A DNA stretch of 64,000 nt from Marinomonas ostreistagni. GTDB taxonomy: Bacteria; Pseudomonadota; Gammaproteobacteria; Pseudomonadales; Marinomonadaceae. The stretch spans positions 1-64,000 of the forward strand of contig NZ_JAEMUH010000009.1 of the NCBI RefSeq assembly GCF_016461785.1, read 5' to 3'. The notes below the pieces were generated by a model. That model was not told the origin of the DNA, did no database searches, and saw only the letters and a program-made list of their open reading frames with translations. Made by a program: the position numbers and the translations under genes. Below, piece after piece: positions 37,579 through 45,687 of the stretch (the stretch's first letter is position 1; every line of letters begins with the position of its first letter).

Positions 37579-38184
37579 ATGAGCCAAACCATCGTGCTTG
37601 CCAGCAACAATGCCGGCAAAATCAAAGAGTTTAACGCCCTGTTAAGCCAATTTAACTTTGAAGTAAAACCACAAGGTAACTTCCAAGTAGCAGACGCGGA
37701 TGAAACCGGCTTAACGTTCGTTGAAAACGCCATATTAAAAGCACGTCATGCCTGTGCCGAAACCGGTCTTCCTGCGTTGGCTGACGATTCCGGTATCGAA
37801 GTAGACTTTTTAAACGGTGCGCCGGGCATCTACTCGGCGCGCTTTGCTGGAGAGCACGGTAACAACGAAGCCAACAATGCATTGCTACTCGAAAAGCTTG
37901 CAGGTGTTCCTGAAGAACAACGTACGGCTCGCTTCCATTGTGTGCTAGCGTTTATGCGCCATAAAGACGATCCAACGCCGATCATCGCCCACGGCACATG
38001 GGAAGGCCGTATTTTGGAGTCCGCAGAAGGTGTGGAAGGGTTTGGCTACGACCCAATCTTCTATGTACCAGAAAAAGGCTGTAGTTCAGCGAGTTTGCCA
38101 AAAGAAGTGAAAAACCAACTTAGCCATCGTGCTAAAGCGCTAACGGAACTGGTTGAGGCGTTTAAAGCCCGTCAAATGCTATGA
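37579..38184 (+). CDS. rdgB: XTP/dITP diphosphatase (non-canonical purine NTP pyrophosphatase)
   Basis: 201 residues of the Ham1/RdgB family. It hydrolyses ITP, dITP and XTP, keeping deaminated purines out of DNA and RNA. Signatures are [17 protein letters not shown] at the N-terminus, [26 protein letters not shown] (about 65-90) and [12 protein letters not shown]. It overlaps hemW by four bases. Confidence 0.96.
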   Translation: MSQTIVLASNNAGKIKEFNALLSQFNFEVKPQGNFQVADADETGLTFVENAILKARHACAETGLPALADDSGIEVDFLNGAPGIYSARFAGEHGNNEANNALLLEKLAGVPEEQRTARFHCVLAFMRHKDDPTPIIAHGTWEGRILESAEGVEGFGYDPIFYVPEKGCSSASLPKEVKNQLSHRAKALTELVEAFKARQML

Positions 38185-39350
38185 GCCAATTGCCGCCTTT
38201 AAGCCTATACATTCATGTACCTTGGTGCGTACGCAAGTGCCCCTACTGCGACTTCAACTCACACCAAGCCGACCGCTTTGAGGACCAAGGCAAGCTACCT
38301 GAGCAAGCCTACCTTGATCAGCTGATTGCCGATTTAGAGGTAGATCTGCTCTATGTGGCGGATCGCCCTATTCAAACCGCGTTTATTGGTGGCGGTACGC
38401 CAAGCTTGATGAGCGCCGATTTCTATTACCAATTGTTTGACCGCTTACGAGATAAGCTGAACTGGGTAGAAAACGCAGAAATCACCATGGAAGCCAACCC
38501 TGGTACGTTCGAGCAAGAAAAGTTCGCACACTTTCGTAAGGCAGGCATCAATCGGTTATCGATTGGTATCCAAAGTTTTCAGCCAAACCTGTTGAAAACC
38601 CTAGGAAGAATCCACAATCGCGAAGAAGCAATCGCCGCTGTGGATAAGTCTCGTCTCGCAGGCTTTGAAAATATCAACCTAGATTTGATGCATGGCCTAC
38701 CTGATCAAAGCGTAGCAATGGCACTTGAAGATCTAAAACTGGCCATTGAATTGAACCCTGAGCATTTGTCTTGGTATCAATTAACCATCGAACCGAACAC
38801 CGAATTTTACCGCCGCCCACCAACGCTTCCTGAAGACAATACGCTGTGGAACATTCAAGACGAAGGCCTCGCTTTGCTCGAGCAAAACGGTTATTCACAG
38901 TATGAAATTTCAGCTAATGCCAAAGTCGAGCGCCAAGCACAACACAATTTGAACTACTGGCGTTTTGGCGATTATCTAGGCATCGGTGCGGGCGCACATG
39001 GCAAAATCACGCTAAATAATGGGGAAATATTTCGTACACGAAAAACCCGACACCCCAATCATTACCTTAACAATCTACCCGAAGCACTTTGCATTAAAGA
39101 AGCGATTGCGCCAGAAGATTTGCCGCTAGAATTTATGATGAATCGCTTACGTTTGTTTGAGGAATTTCCGCTTAGCGACTATGAAAAATATGCCTATCAC
39201 ACTGTTCCAAAAGAACTTTTTGAATCTTGCCAGAAAGCGGTCAGACTAGGTCTATTGGAACAAAACGCTTGGCGACAGGGCGTCATCCGTACCAGCGAAA
39301 AGGGCAAACTGTTCTTGAACGAATTGCTCGAATTATTCTTAGAGAGCTAA
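38181..39350 (+). CDS. hemW: Radical SAM heme chaperone HemW
   Basis: 389 residues. Cluster cysteines are Cys16, Cys20 and Cys23 in [13 protein letters not shown], the HemW form of the radical SAM motif, with the GGGTPSLM glycine motif at about 73-80 and the C-terminal HemN-like domain. HemW proteins are thought to insert heme into respiratory enzymes rather than act as coproporphyrinogen oxidase. Its start overlaps the rdgB stop (ATGA). Confidence 0.95.
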   Translation: MSQLPPLSLYIHVPWCVRKCPYCDFNSHQADRFEDQGKLPEQAYLDQLIADLEVDLLYVADRPIQTAFIGGGTPSLMSADFYYQLFDRLRDKLNWVENAEITMEANPGTFEQEKFAHFRKAGINRLSIGIQSFQPNLLKTLGRIHNREEAIAAVDKSRLAGFENINLDLMHGLPDQSVAMALEDLKLAIELNPEHLSWYQLTIEPNTEFYRRPPTLPEDNTLWNIQDEGLALLEQNGYSQYEISANAKVERQAQHNLNYWRFGDYLGIGAGAHGKITLNNGEIFRTRKTRHPNHYLNNLPEALCIKEAIAPEDLPLEFMMNRLRLFEEFPLSDYEKYAYHTVPKELFESCQKAVRLGLLEQNAWRQGVIRTSEKGKLFLNELLELFLES

Positions 39351-39418
39351 CATTCTTACTCCTTACAATTGTTTGACATCAAATTAATATACTGCCATTC
39401 TCCCTTCAAATTGCTTAG

Positions 39419-39443
39419 AGCGCCTCTTATTGAGGCGCTTTAC
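39419..39443 (+). terminator. Probable terminator of the metX-hemW transcript
   Basis: Stem AGCGCCTC/GAGGCGCT (39419-39426, 39432-39439) with a five-base loop, followed by only three T, so efficiency is uncertain. Confidence 0.65.
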
Positions 39444-39518
39444 CGCCAACAAAGTACTTCTACCTCAAAGTAGAAACGTGATTCAAATAAGGGTCCATTC
39501 AAACGAATAGACACTGCG

Positions 39519-39574
39519 ACAATTGGAATGCAGACACAAATCCGGCCCTAGGGCTCGGCCTTTATTCCAATTGT
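39519..39574 (+). repeat. Nested inverted repeat in the BCCT leader
   Basis: Outer 11-bp arms ACAATTGGAAT (39519-39529) and ATTCCAATTGT (39564-39574) enclose a 10-base palindrome GCCCTAGGGC (39545-39554). It ends 34 bases before the carrier's start codon. It could be an mRNA structure or a bipartite operator. Confidence 0.6.
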
Positions 39575-39607
39575 TACTGCCTTAACCATTTGGGAGTAAC
39601 TAACACT

Positions 39608-41191
39608 ATGAGTAAAGACAAACCGGCAGTTGGTCGGGACGAGTATCAGACGGACTATAAAGCAGGTCAGGACAACGTACAGTTCCTGGGTTTAGATGTG
39701 CATAACCCTGTATTTGGTATTTCTGCCTTCATTATTTTTGCGTTCGTCATTGGCTCTATTGCCTTCCCTGATAGCGCAAAAGATATGCTTATGGCGGCGC
39801 GTGGTTGGTCGATCAATAATTTTGATTGGTTCTACATGATTGCCGGCAACATTTTCGTGCTCTTCTGTTTGGCACTCATCTTCTTACCAATGGGTAAAAT
39901 CCGTCTTGGAGGCACTGATGCCAAGGCTGAGCATTCCACGATTGCTTGGTTCTGTATGCTGTTCGCAGCGGGTATGGGTATCGGCTTAATGTTCTGGAGT
40001 GTTGCTGAGCCTGTGGCTTACTATACAGGCTGGTATGGCACGCCACTTAATGTTGAAGCCCGTTCACCCGAGGCAGAGTCTCTCGCCATGGGCGCAACCA
40101 TGTTCCACTGGGGTCTCCACCCTTGGGCCATCTATGCCGTTGTTGCCTTAGCACTGGCTTTCTTTGCTTACAATAAAGGCCTACCGCTCACGATCCGCTC
40201 AGCGTTTTACCCTCTTTTTGGTGAACGTGTATGGGGTGTTCTTGGTCACTTTGTTGATATTCTCGCAGTGATTGCAACGATTTTTGGTTTGGCCACTTCA
40301 CTAGGCTTTGGTGCACAGCAAGCCACCAGTGGTCTGCATTTCCTATTTGATATTCCGAATACGCTGACCACTCAAATCGTTGTGATCGCAGTGGTGACAG
40401 GTGTTGCGATTATCTCTGTAGCGCGTGGTTTAGATGGCGGTGTAAAACTGCTGTCCAATATCAACATGATCATTGCTGCGTTGTTGGCTATTTTCGTATT
40501 AATCGTTGGTCATACTGGTGCGATCTTTGGTGCCATGGGCACCACGTTAGTGGGTTATATCGAAAATATCCTACCGCTAAGTAACATGGTGGGTCGTGAA
40601 GATGAAACCTTCTACCACGGCTGGACAGTATTCTACTGGGCATGGTGGATCAGCTGGTCACCATTCGTAGGTATGTTTATCGCACGTGTTTCACGTGGTC
40701 GTACGGTTCGTGAATTCATCATCGCTGTACTACTTGTACCAACCTTAGTATCGGTTGTTTGGATGGCCATCTTCGGTGGTTCTGCAATTGAGCAAGTGCA
40801 ACAGGGCACAGGTGCACTAGCAGATGGTATTGGTGAGGTCTCTTTGGCAATGTTCCAAATGTTTGAAAACCTGCCACTGACGTCTGTGATTTCTTTCATC
40901 GCAATCGTGTTGGTCTTGGTGTTCTTTGTTACATCTTCTGACTCGGGTTCTTTGGTCATTGATGGCATTACCGCAGGTGGTAAAACCGATGCGCCTATGT
41001 CACAACGTATCTTCTGGGCTGTTCTAGAAGGCATCATCGCCGTGGCTCTGCTAGTAGGTGGTGGTTCAGAAGCACTGACTGCCATCCAAGCCGCAGCAAT
41101 CACCATTGGTCTACCATTTACCCTACTGCTTCTAGTGATGTGTGTAAGCTTGTTTATCGGACTTAAATCGGACCTTAAGTTCGTAAAATAA
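39608..41191 (+). CDS. BCCT-family betaine/choline/carnitine transporter
   Basis: 527 residues and about twelve membrane helices. Hallmarks are the glycine-rich helix AAGMGIGLMFWSVAEPVAYY (about 127-146), HWGLHPWAIYA and the tryptophan-rich WWISWSPFVGMFIARVSRGRTVREF-type segment (about 345-370). BCCT carriers import glycine betaine, choline, carnitine or DMSP, often under osmotic control. The exact substrate is not readable. There is no long regulatory C-terminal tail. The ATG at 39608 has GGGAG about 12 bases upstream; an in-frame TTG six codons earlier is less likely. Confidence 0.92.
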   Translation: MSKDKPAVGRDEYQTDYKAGQDNVQFLGLDVHNPVFGISAFIIFAFVIGSIAFPDSAKDMLMAARGWSINNFDWFYMIAGNIFVLFCLALIFLPMGKIRLGGTDAKAEHSTIAWFCMLFAAGMGIGLMFWSVAEPVAYYTGWYGTPLNVEARSPEAESLAMGATMFHWGLHPWAIYAVVALALAFFAYNKGLPLTIRSAFYPLFGERVWGVLGHFVDILAVIATIFGLATSLGFGAQQATSGLHFLFDIPNTLTTQIVVIAVVTGVAIISVARGLDGGVKLLSNINMIIAALLAIFVLIVGHTGAIFGAMGTTLVGYIENILPLSNMVGREDETFYHGWTVFYWAWWISWSPFVGMFIARVSRGRTVREFIIAVLLVPTLVSVVWMAIFGGSAIEQVQQGTGALADGIGEVSLAMFQMFENLPLTSVISFIAIVLVLVFFVTSSDSGSLVIDGITAGGKTDAPMSQRIFWAVLEGIIAVALLVGGGSEALTAIQAAAITIGLPFTLLLLVMCVSLFIGLKSDLKFVK

Positions 41192-41220
41192 CGTTTCTTA
41201 GGTAAGCCTAAATACCATCG

Positions 41221-41262
41221 GAGGGCGGCATAACTTGGTTGAGTTGTGCCGCCCTCTTGGTT
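41221..41262 (+). terminator. Terminator of the BCCT gene
   Basis: A 15-bp stem with one G-U pair (41221-41235 with 41242-41256) starts 29 bases after the stop; the following T-run is interrupted (TTGGTT). Confidence 0.75.
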
Positions 41263-41274
41263 ATACTGGCCGCC

Positions 41275-41455
41275 TCTTAAGGGAGTAATCTTCTTCGTTT
41301 ACGAAGATTCTATGTCAACATAATTGAGCCTCAAGCTCATGGCATAGAAGTCCAAAGCGCCAGCGTTGGATTGATGAGACTTAAGACGAGTACTTGGCTC
41401 AGGTGGGCACAAGTGTGTCGTCTTATGTTTAATCGCCCACCGTAGGATACGACTA
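41275..41455 (+). promoter_or_regulatory. yybP-ykoY-type manganese riboswitch
   Basis: The leader has the two conserved loop signatures of this class, GGGAGTA (41281-41287) and GTCAACATAA (about 41314-41323), inside a closing stem TCTTAA/TTAAGA (41275-41280, 41381-41386). A helix lies between them (about 41287-41309). An expression-platform stem GGTGGGC/GCCCACC (41402-41408, 41435-41441) precedes the AGGA ribosome site. In E. coli this class controls mntP and alx, and elsewhere UPF0016 genes, activating on Mn2+. The downstream gene here is UPF0016, which fits. Confidence 0.85.
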
Positions 41456-42019
41456 GTGGAAGCCGTCCTTACCTCTATCTCTACTGTTGCTTTGGCTGAA
41501 ATGGGCGATAAGACCCAACTTCTAGCCTTATTCTTGGCAGCACGCTTTTCTTCTAAATTTCAAATTGTATTGGGCATTGTCGCTGCGACAATCATCAACC
41601 ACCTTATTTCGGCATGGTTTGGTGTTCAACTCACTAACTGGATTCCAGGTGCATGGTTAAACTGGCTAATTGGTGCTAGCTTTATTGCTGTAGGTCTTTG
41701 GATTTTAATCCCTGATAAAGACGACAGTGAAGAAAGCAACGTACTAAAATCTGGTGCTTTGGTCGCTACGTTTGTCTTGTTTTTCATTGCGGAAGTAGGT
41801 GATAAAACTCAGATCGCTACCGTATTATTAGGGGCCAACTACCACTCAGTATTTTGGGTCACAGTAGGCTCTACAATAGGCATGTTGTTGGCTAATGTAC
41901 CTGTTGTTTACGCAGGACAATGGCTGATGAAACGGATCGACCCTAAGAAAACCCGTATTGCAGCCTGCGTATTATTTATCCTGATGGGTATAGCTGCCAT
42001 ATTCTACCCAGCCGTCTAA
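41456..42019 (+). CDS. UPF0016/GDT1-family manganese exporter (MneA type)
   Basis: 187 residues with two repeats of three membrane helices. Each repeat carries the family motif E-x-G-D-K-T (AEMGDKTQLLAL about residues 14-25; AEVGDKTQIATV about 112-123). Bacterial members export Mn2+, and eukaryotic TMEM165/Gdt1 homologues move Mn2+ or Ca2+. Translation starts at GTG (41456) after AGGATACGACTA. The riboswitch directly upstream supports the manganese assignment. Confidence 0.9.
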   Translation: MEAVLTSISTVALAEMGDKTQLLALFLAARFSSKFQIVLGIVAATIINHLISAWFGVQLTNWIPGAWLNWLIGASFIAVGLWILIPDKDDSEESNVLKSGALVATFVLFFIAEVGDKTQIATVLLGANYHSVFWVTVGSTIGMLLANVPVVYAGQWLMKRIDPKKTRIAACVLFILMGIAAIFYPAV

Positions 42020-42031
42020 ACGAGGATTTTA

Positions 42032-43885
42032 ATGGACGTCGAACTCTCTGAAATTTTGGATACCTTGTGCGAATACGCGCCCTTCTCAGACCTGAAGGAC
42101 GAGCCTATTCTGCAGGATATGGTCAAAGATATTGAGATCCAATATGTGCGTGCAGGTGAGTGGGTCATCGCACCCGAAGCACGCAATGACACCCTGTTTT
42201 TTATTCGCTCGGGCGCCATCGAGAACAAAAGCAAAAGTGATAAGCTACTGCGTCGTATGCATGAAGGGGATATTTTTGGCTCCTCTTCTTTACTACGTGG
42301 CGGGCGCTCATCACAAACCATGCGAGCACTCGAAGACTCTTTGTTGTATCGCATCCCCGCTCGATGGTTCATTCAGTTTTACAGCGAATTCGACGCATTT
42401 TCTGACTTTTTCGAGCTGTCTCGCGAAGTGCGACTGAAAACCGCCATGGACAATCAGTCTTCTGATTTGTCTCTTATGACGTGTCCGGTGCACTCTCTGC
42501 TGCGTCGTCCCCCTATTACTGCCAGCCATACGGTGGACATTAAAACCGCAGCCAATATCATGGCCAACGAGCGTGTCTCTTCTTTGTTAATCACCGAAGA
42601 CGATGCGCTTGTGGGCATTTTGACCGACCGAGATTTACGTAACCGAGTGGTCGCGCAAGGACTGCCTCTCGATGTTCGTGTCGATATGATTATGACGCAA
42701 AACCCCATCACCATTGATGCAGGGGATTTTGCCGCGGAAGCCGTATTGAAAATGATGGCCACCAACATTCACCACTTACCTGTCATCAAGAATGACCGAC
42801 CAGTTGGAGTGATCAGTACTGGCGATCTGGTTCAGCGTGAAAGCCACGGTTCAGTCTATGTGATCAGCGATATCTACAAACAAGAAGACGTTGAAGGTTT
42901 GGTCGCGATCAGCAAGAAAATGTCGCACATCTTCACGCAGTTGGTGAATGCAGATGCCAACACACAAATGATTGGCAACGCCATGTCCCATATTGGGGTC
43001 GCATTTGTGAAGCGTTTGATTCAACTGGCGGAAAGACAACTGGGACCCGCGCCGATTCCCTACTGCTTCTTAGCGTTAGGCTCACAAGCTCGTGAAGAGC
43101 AAATCATCAGTACAGACCAAGACAATGCGCTGATTCTGCATGACCGTTATGATCCAGCACTTCACGGGGATTACTTTCGTGAATTAAGCGACTTTGTCTG
43201 TGACAACCTAGATCGCTGTGGCTACCCTTTGTGTACTGGCGATATCATGGCGAAAAACCCGAAGTGGCGCTTATCTTTATCGGATTGGAAACGCACGTTT
43301 GGCGAGTGGATCGAAAAGCCCAAAGCCGAAGCCTTGTTACATGTGTCTATTTTCTTCGATTTGCGCGGCATCTATGGCGATAAAACCCTAGCTCGCCAAT
43401 TAAACAGCCATATCCGTCAATTGGCGAAAACCCATAAGGGCTTCTTATCCGCTCTGGCACGTAATGCGAACCAACGTACGCCACCGCTGGGCTTCTTCCG
43501 TCAATTTGTACTAGACGGTGAAGGTAAACAATCCCGAACGTTCAACTTGAAGTCTCGTGGCATCGCTCCCATTGCAGATTTAGTCCGTGTGCACGCTTTG
43601 GCACTGGGCTCCAATAAGCTCAATACATTTGAGCGATTAGAAGACATCGAAGAGGCAGGCGTGATGCCAGATGGGCGCGCTCGTGATCTCATCCTCGCCC
43701 TAGAAATGATCGGCATGGTGCGCATTAAAAACCAGAAAACTCAGGTCGAAGCAGGAGAGGAGCCAAATAACAAAGTGGACCCAGAAACCCTGTCCGAATT
43801 TGAGAAGCGCCATTTACGCGACGCGTTTAATATCGTTTCTAGACAACAAGAGTTCTTAAAATACCGTTACCCAGGAAAAGGCTAA
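42032..43885 (+). CDS. cNMP-binding/CBS/DUF294 putative nucleotidyltransferase
   Basis: 617 residues in four parts: a cyclic-nucleotide-binding beta-roll (about 15-135), two CBS domains (about 155-275), a DUF294 GlnD-like nucleotidyltransferase domain with an intact GS...DxD core (LGSQAREEQIISTDQDNAL, about 347-365), and a helical DUF294 C-terminal domain (about 450-610). This suggests a cytoplasmic enzyme that transfers a nucleotide to an unknown acceptor under nucleotide control. The next gene, nine bases on, is an exonuclease; the pair recurs in marine gammaproteobacteria, often beside acetate or solute symporters. GAGGAT precedes the ATG. Confidence 0.88.
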   Translation: MDVELSEILDTLCEYAPFSDLKDEPILQDMVKDIEIQYVRAGEWVIAPEARNDTLFFIRSGAIENKSKSDKLLRRMHEGDIFGSSSLLRGGRSSQTMRALEDSLLYRIPARWFIQFYSEFDAFSDFFELSREVRLKTAMDNQSSDLSLMTCPVHSLLRRPPITASHTVDIKTAANIMANERVSSLLITEDDALVGILTDRDLRNRVVAQGLPLDVRVDMIMTQNPITIDAGDFAAEAVLKMMATNIHHLPVIKNDRPVGVISTGDLVQRESHGSVYVISDIYKQEDVEGLVAISKKMSHIFTQLVNADANTQMIGNAMSHIGVAFVKRLIQLAERQLGPAPIPYCFLALGSQAREEQIISTDQDNALILHDRYDPALHGDYFRELSDFVCDNLDRCGYPLCTGDIMAKNPKWRLSLSDWKRTFGEWIEKPKAEALLHVSIFFDLRGIYGDKTLARQLNSHIRQLAKTHKGFLSALARNANQRTPPLGFFRQFVLDGEGKQSRTFNLKSRGIAPIADLVRVHALALGSNKLNTFERLEDIEEAGVMPDGRARDLILALEMIGMVRIKNQKTQVEAGEEPNNKVDPETLSEFEKRHLRDAFNIVSRQQEFLKYRYPGKG

Positions 43886-43894
43886 TCACAGCGT

Positions 43895-44593
43895 ATGACG
43901 CTCGACAATCTTCCAGAAAACTGGCAGCAAGCTTACCAAGAGATGGCGAACAACACCCAATCCGACGCCTTAAAGCGCTTTTATCAGGCCGGTGTAAAAG
44001 GCCTTGATTGCCCTTTAGAGGAAGCGCCATTGGTCGCCTTGGACATTGAAACCACTGGGCTTGATTCGGATGAGAATGAAATTGTCAGCATTGGTTTAGT
44101 GTCCTTTTCATTGCAAGCCATCAAGCTGCGCAGCGCCCAATATTGGTTAGCCAAACCGCATTCTGCGTTGACCGCGGAATCGGTCACCATTCATGAAATC
44201 ACCCATTCTGAAATCCAAGATGCACCACGCTTGTCGAGCTTTCTGGATGAAGTATTGGATGCAATTGCAGGGAAAATCGTGGTGGTGCACTGTGCCGCCA
44301 TTGAGCGACCGTTTTTGTATCGCGCCGCCATGAAGCACTATGGGGAGCCGTTATTATTTCCGATGATCGATACCATGGCACTGGAGGCGAACATCACCTA
44401 CAAACCTTGGTGGAAACGCTTTGGTCGACAGCCTTCGCTGCGCCTAGATGCCTGCCGCCAACGCTATCACTTACCGCGCTATCGCGCCCATCAAGCATTG
44501 ATGGACGCGGTCTCCTGTGCCGAGCTGTTTCAAGCGCAAGTGGCACATCAACATTTAAACAAACAAGATTTGACTAAGCTGTACTGCTATTAA
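43895..44593 (+). CDS. DnaQ-like 3'-5' exonuclease domain protein
   Basis: 232 residues with one DEDDh exonuclease domain. ExoI is ALDIETTG (Asp50, Glu52) and ExoIII is YRAHQALMDA near residue 197, with His and Asp. The ExoII position reads VHCAAIERPFL, with Glu137 where Asp is normal. It may act on RNA or small oligonucleotides rather than in replication. It is co-transcribed with the DUF294 gene and overlaps the convergent LacI-family gene by 20 bases, with no terminator visible between them. Confidence 0.85.
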   Translation: MTLDNLPENWQQAYQEMANNTQSDALKRFYQAGVKGLDCPLEEAPLVALDIETTGLDSDENEIVSIGLVSFSLQAIKLRSAQYWLAKPHSALTAESVTIHEITHSEIQDAPRLSSFLDEVLDAIAGKIVVVHCAAIERPFLYRAAMKHYGEPLLFPMIDTMALEANITYKPWWKRFGRQPSLRLDACRQRYHLPRYRAHQALMDAVSCAELFQAQVAHQHLNKQDLTKLYCY

Positions 44594-45644
44594 CAGCAGG
44601 GCAGCTCAACCCTACTTTCAACTTAGTTTGTAGTTCCACATTACACGAAGGACGCAAGCCCAAAAACATTTCTGCTGCGATACGCCCCTTCTCTACCGTT
44701 TGCTGATGCACGGTTGTGATGGAAGGGTGAAAGGTATCACTCTCTGGAATACCGTCGAAGCCAACCACATGCAACTCTTCTGGTACACGCACTCCCATAT
44801 GTAATGCGGCTTGGACTGCTGCTAAAGCAATCCGGTCACTCATACAAAGCAGCAGTTGAGGGCGATTAGCCATCATTAACGCCTCTCGCGCCGCTTGATA
44901 AGCTAACTTATGAGTATTATGAGGAATATTCCAAATCTGTTCCGAAGAGATTTGCATACCGTTCTGTTCGAGGGCTCGGCGATAGCCATGCAAACGCTGG
45001 ATCGAAATCGATGTATCAGCGTCCAATAATTCATCATCAAAAATACGACAAACACGATCGGTCTCTAATAGCTCAAGCCCCATGATCGCTACCGATTTGG
45101 GACGATGCTGTAATGCATGAACCGCAATATCAAAAGCCCCTTGCTCATTCGTCACGTTTACGGATGAGGCACCAGGAATATGACTGTCGACTACCACCAC
45201 ATTCTTGCTCTTATCTAGCCAAGGCGCATCGCGATATTGTTGCGATTTATAACCATAAACGATGAATCCATCGACCATGGAAGACTGCATACGCCTTTGC
45301 GAGTCGGACGATAGCTCTGATGCAGAGAGCAGCAGCATATTGTAATTGTTCTTTTCTAATACCTCTGCCATGCCCGTAATAAACTGGTTGGCAACAGGAT
45401 CTGAAAGTGAGTAGCTCAACTCATCAGACAGAACAATGCCGACAATGCCCGTTCGCCCGGTTCTCAAACTGCGTGCCGCGGCGTTGGGTCCGTAATACCC
45501 CATCTCCTTACAGCGAGAGAGAATACTCTCCTTAAGCTTGGCAGACAGCTGGTCGGGGCGATTAAACGCATTGGAAATCGTTGCTGTCGAGACGTTCAAT
45601 TGCTCAGCAACATCTTTAAGTGTTAATTTCTTTTCATTTTTCAT
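44574..45644 (-). CDS. LacI-family transcriptional repressor of the alpha-glucoside operon
   Basis: 356 residues. An N-terminal helix-turn-helix with hinge (LTLKDVAEQLNVSTATISNAFNRPDQLSAKL, about 8-38) is followed by a periplasmic-binding-protein-like effector domain (GIVGIVLSDELSYSLSDPV...). It is the last gene of the operon, 43 bases after the alpha-glucosidase, so it probably autoregulates. Candidate palindromic operators lie at 52270 and 52523. The effector is probably the transported sugar or a phosphorylated product. Confidence 0.88.
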   Translation of the reverse strand: MKNEKKLTLKDVAEQLNVSTATISNAFNRPDQLSAKLKESILSRCKEMGYYGPNAAARSLRTGRTGIVGIVLSDELSYSLSDPVANQFITGMAEVLEKNNYNMLLLSASELSSDSQRRMQSSMVDGFIVYGYKSQQYRDAPWLDKSKNVVVVDSHIPGASSVNVTNEQGAFDIAVHALQHRPKSVAIMGLELLETDRVCRIFDDELLDADTSISIQRLHGYRRALEQNGMQISSEQIWNIPHNTHKLAYQAAREALMMANRPQLLLCMSDRIALAAVQAALHMGVRVPEELHVVGFDGIPESDTFHPSITTVHQQTVEKGRIAAEMFLGLRPSCNVELQTKLKVGLSCPAVNSSTA

Positions 45645-45653
45645 AAACGCACA

Positions 45654-45680
45654 ATATCAGGCGCCATAAGCGCCTGATAT
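45654..45680. repeat. Intercistronic hairpin between alpha-glucosidase and the LacI-family gene
   Basis: Perfect 11-bp stem ATATCAGGCGC/GCGCCTGATAT with a five-base loop, ten bases before the repressor start codon. No T-run follows on the minus strand, so it more likely limits repressor translation or protects the upstream mRNA than terminates. Confidence 0.65.
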
Positions 45681-45687
45681 CCATTTT

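Noticed and set aside
39373-39393. TTGACA followed by TATACT downstream of hemW
   Set aside because: The two hexamers are only nine bases apart, too close for a sigma-70 promoter.
40633-41106. 157-codon antisense frame over the BCCT gene
   Set aside because: Antisense to conserved membrane helices; no start context or homology signal.
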